Origin: Cafeteria roenbergensis
Lineage: Eukaryota > Sar > Bigyra > Bicosoecida > Cafeteriaceae
NCBI GenBank assembly: GCA_008330645.1
Contig: VLTN01000026.1
Location: forward strand, 124,001 to 188,000
Length of the DNA: 64,000 nucleotides
Direction of reading: 5' to 3'
Each line of letters opens with the position of its first letter. Within the stretch, counting starts at the first letter, position 1. The notes under the pieces are model-generated. The model saw nothing but the letters and a program-made list of their open reading frames with translations. It ran no database searches and had not been told where the DNA came from. Both the position numbers and the translations under genes were made by a program. This document shows, piece after piece, positions 61,733 through 64,000 of the stretch.

Positions 61733-63540
61733 ATGGCCGCCGCTGCTGCCGCGTCCTCTGGACCCGCCGAGCCCCCCGCCAGCGTCACCATCGATGGCAA
61801 GGAGTACCCCACCCTGGCGGACGGCGAGTACGACTACATCGTGCTGGGCACGGGCCTCAAGGAGTGCATCCTTGCCGGCATGCTCGCCGCCGCGCGCCAC
61901 AAGAAGGTGGGTCCGCCCCTTGCGCCCCCGGATCCACAGCGCGCTGCGTTGCGGGGCGCTCGTGGCCGCCGCGCTCCGGCCTTGCGAGGCTCCCCTCGGA
62001 GGGTGGCCAGGCCGGAATGCAACTTGCGCAGCCGCCAGGTTCCTTGAGCCGATCCGGCCCGCCGCTGGCTCCGCGCCGCCCCTGAGCCGCGCCGCACCCC
62101 CGCGATGCCCGGGCTGCGCGTGTGCGCACCCGCCATCTGCCTTTCTGTCCCGCCTCCCGTCGCCGCGGCGTGGCGCAGGTGCTGGTGCTGGACCAGTCCG
62201 CTTCTTACGGCGGCACGTGCGCTTCGCCCAACCTCACCGACCTGTTCAAGCGCTTCAACGATGGTGCCGAGCCCCCCAAGGGCCTCTTTGAGGCCCTTGG
62301 CCGCGACCGCGACTACAACGTGGACCTGATCCCCAAGTTCATGATGGCCGAGGGCGCGCTCAAGGACGTGCTCGTCAAGACCCGCGTGCACACCAGCATC
62401 CAGGCCACCGCCGGGTTTGCAGGCATCGGCGGCTGCTACGTCTTCTCCAAGACGCTCGGCAAGGGCTGGTTCTCGGCCGGCGCGGCCGGGGTGGAGAAGC
62501 TCCCCGCCACCCCCTCGGAGGCCATGAGCTCCCCGCTCCTCAGCATGGCGCAGAAGCTCTCCCTCCGGTCCTTCCTCGTCTTCGTCAACGGCTGCGAGAC
62601 CCCGCAGCGCGGGCCCGACGGCACCGACCTCACCAAGACCACCTCCCGCCAGCTCTACGCCAAGTTCTTCTCCTCCAGCGACGCCGACCTCCCGCAGTTC
62701 GTCGGCCACGGCATGGCCCTCTTCCCCTCGGACGAGTACCTCGACCGCCCCGCGTCGAACCTCGTGGCCGCCATCCAGCTCTACCGCGACTCCATTGAGC
62801 GCGTCAAGACCAGCCCGTTCATCTACCCCATGTACGGCCTCAGCACCCTCCCCGAGGCGTTCTCGCGCCTCTGCGCAGTGCAGGGCGGCGTGTTCATGCT
62901 CCGCACCGCGGTCAAGGGCCTCCTGTACGAGGACGGCAAGGTGGCTGGCGTGCTGGCCCAGCCCGAGTTCGCGGACGAGCCCCAGGCCGCCCGCGCATCG
63001 GTCGTCGTCGCCGACGCAAACTTCCTCCCCGCCGAGAAGCGCGGCAAGTCCCTCGGCGACGTTGTCCGCGCCATCTGCCTCACCAGCGCGCCCCCCCGCG
63101 GCGTCAAGACCTCCTCGGCGCAGATCATCGTGCCCCAGGCGCAGGTCGGCCGCCGCAACGACATCTACATGAGCATGCTCGGCGAGAAGCAGATGGTCTG
63201 CGCCAAGGGCAAGTACGTGTGCATCGCCTCCACCACCGCGGAGGGAAAGGGCTCCCTCGACGCCGAGCTCAAGCCCGCTCTGGACCTGCTCGAGGGCGAC
63301 AGCGTCATTGCAAAGTTCGACTCAACCGCGCCCCTCTACGCGCCCTCCAAGGACGCCCCCGAGGACAACGTGTACTCCACCGGGTCCTACGACGCCACCA
63401 CCCACTTCGAGTCGGTGATGCGCGACGTGGCGCATCTGTGGAACCTCATGACCGGCGAGACGCTCAAGGACTTTTCCGTGCCGTCGCCGGAGGAGGCTGC
63501 CGCCGCCGCAGCAGCGGCTGCCGAGTCGGCAGACGCCTGA
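61733..63540 (+). CDS. GDI1: Rab GDP-dissociation inhibitor
   Basis: Extracts prenylated Rab-GDP from membranes and recycles it in vesicle traffic. Exons 61733-61906 and 62179-63540 (phase 0; donor GTGGGT is atypical here) give 511 residues. An Ala/Pro-rich N-terminal extension of about 30 residues precedes DYIVLGTGLKECILAGML, the SCR1 dinucleotide-fold block; the junction gives KKVLVLDQSASYGGTCAS. Then DRDYNVDLIPKFMMAEGALK, FLVFVNGCE, TSRQLYAKF, PMYGLSTLPEAFSRLCAVQG, SSAQIIVPQAQVGRRNDIYM, GKYVCIASTTAEGKGSLDAE and YSTGSYDATTHFE, all in GDI order. REP (Rab escort protein) is excluded by the length and the lack of REP inserts. The C-terminus is an Ala run. A TG-rich tract starts right after the stop. 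Confidence 0.96.
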
Positions 63541-64000
63541 ATATGTCAGTATCTGTGAGTGTGTGAGTGTGTGTGAGTGTGAGTGTGCGTGCGAGCACGC
63601 GCGCGCGCGCGCTTGCGTGGCCGCCTGTGCCCCGCCCGAGCCTTGCCACGGCCGCTCAGCCAGTTGCGCCCCCAAAGCGCCCACGCTCACCACCCGCTGG
63701 CACACGACACCGCCCGCTCAAGGCAAGTGTGCGCACTCAGTCGCTGCCGCGTGCGTGTGTGGGGGTTGCGTAGTGGGGGAGGGTGCAAGAGAGGTCGAAT
63801 AAGTGCGCGTGGCCGCAGAGCGTGGCCAGCCGTGTGAGCACTACGTGCGACGGATCGCGTTGCACCGCGACGGCCAGGGCGTGGAGAGCGTTGCGAGCAT
63901 GCCGCGACGGGATACGCACACGCACGTGCCCCGCGCGAAGCGCAGTGGCGGCCGGCGCGCGATGGGGAGACACAGACGGGGTTGCGGCAGGGCAGCGCGG
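63541..64000. other. 3' flank of Rab GDI to window end
   Basis: 460 bp. It begins with a GTGAGTGTGTGAGTGTGTGTG tract (63554-63592) and a CGCGCG run. A 78-codon minus-strand frame (63737-63973) has a mildly protein-like composition and could be the last exon of a gene entering from beyond 64000, but nothing supports it directly. Confidence 0.4.

Noticed and set aside
63737-63973. 78-codon minus-strand frame near the window end
   Set aside because: It could be a terminal exon of a gene beyond 64000, but no conserved sequence is visible and no splice partner can be tested within the window.
1-64000. Operon-like functional cluster or a novel multi-gene system
   Set aside because: Neighbouring genes belong to unrelated housekeeping pathways and alternate strands; apart from the CIPK pair and two axonemal genes far apart, no functional grouping is evident.

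Overview
This window is nuclear DNA from a GC-rich, gene-dense, flagellated eukaryotic microbe, most likely an alga or a related protist. The evidence is split genes (34 short spliceosomal introns inferred here), an ER HSP90 ending in KDEL, a mitochondrial HSP70 with its own presequence exon, the spliceosomal helicase BRR2, and the axonemal proteins CFAP58 and SPAG6/PF16. Two CIPK-type (SnRK3) kinases and a plant-type cytosolic tyrosyl-tRNA synthetase point towards the plant/algal side of the tree. No plastid-specific gene lies in the window and the species cannot be fixed from the sequence alone (chlorophyte, glaucophyte, haptophyte or another GC-rich alga all remain possible). All exon models are conceptual splices made by eye, using a very uniform intron signal (GTGAG at the donor, CGCAG at the acceptor), reading-frame continuity and remembered family sequences.

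Layout, left to right (strand): CFAP58 (-, cut by the window start), EAF6 (+), BuGZ/ZNF207 (-), an unknown 574-residue protein (+), ER HSP90/GRP94 (-), MPV17/SYM1 family (-), organelle-targeted MutS (-), cyclin-J-like (+), mitochondrial RidA (-), PIG-L (+), nucleoside hydrolase (-), TFB5/TTDA (+), DPY30 (-), BRR2 (-), NAD(P)HX dehydratase (-), PKA catalytic subunit (+), TyrRS (-), ARP3 (+), mitochondrial HSP70 (-), small two-TM protein (+), double-cupin dioxygenase-like (-), CIPK-1 (-), multi-TM protein (+), DHHC-family acyltransferase (-), crotonase (+), CIPK-2 (-), SPAG6 (+), TXNDC9/PhLP3 (-), Rab GDI (+).

The genes are ordinary housekeeping genes from many pathways: cilium, chromatin, spliceosome, chaperones, GPI synthesis, metabolite repair, signalling, actin, vesicle traffic. 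They do not form an operon or a dedicated pathway. What is unusual is the packing. 23 of the 28 neighbouring pairs are on opposite strands, no two plus-strand genes are adjacent, and most divergent start codons are 150 to 350 bp apart, so most genes share a bidirectional promoter on one side and a convergent terminator region on the other.

The points most worth a second look are: (1) an array of TGTAA-N3-TTACA dyads in an AT-richer patch upstream of the cyclin gene; (2) an 8-nt microexon in CIPK-2, revealed by the exactly matching 62-nt single exon in its neighbour paralog CIPK-1, together with long identical DNA tracts that suggest gene conversion; (3) a TFIIH TFB5 subunit with a long acidic tail; (4) TG-repeat tracts on the sense strand downstream of many stop codons; (5) targeting peptides encoded on their own first exons. 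No viral or retroelement remains, CRISPR arrays, rRNA or tRNA genes were recognised.
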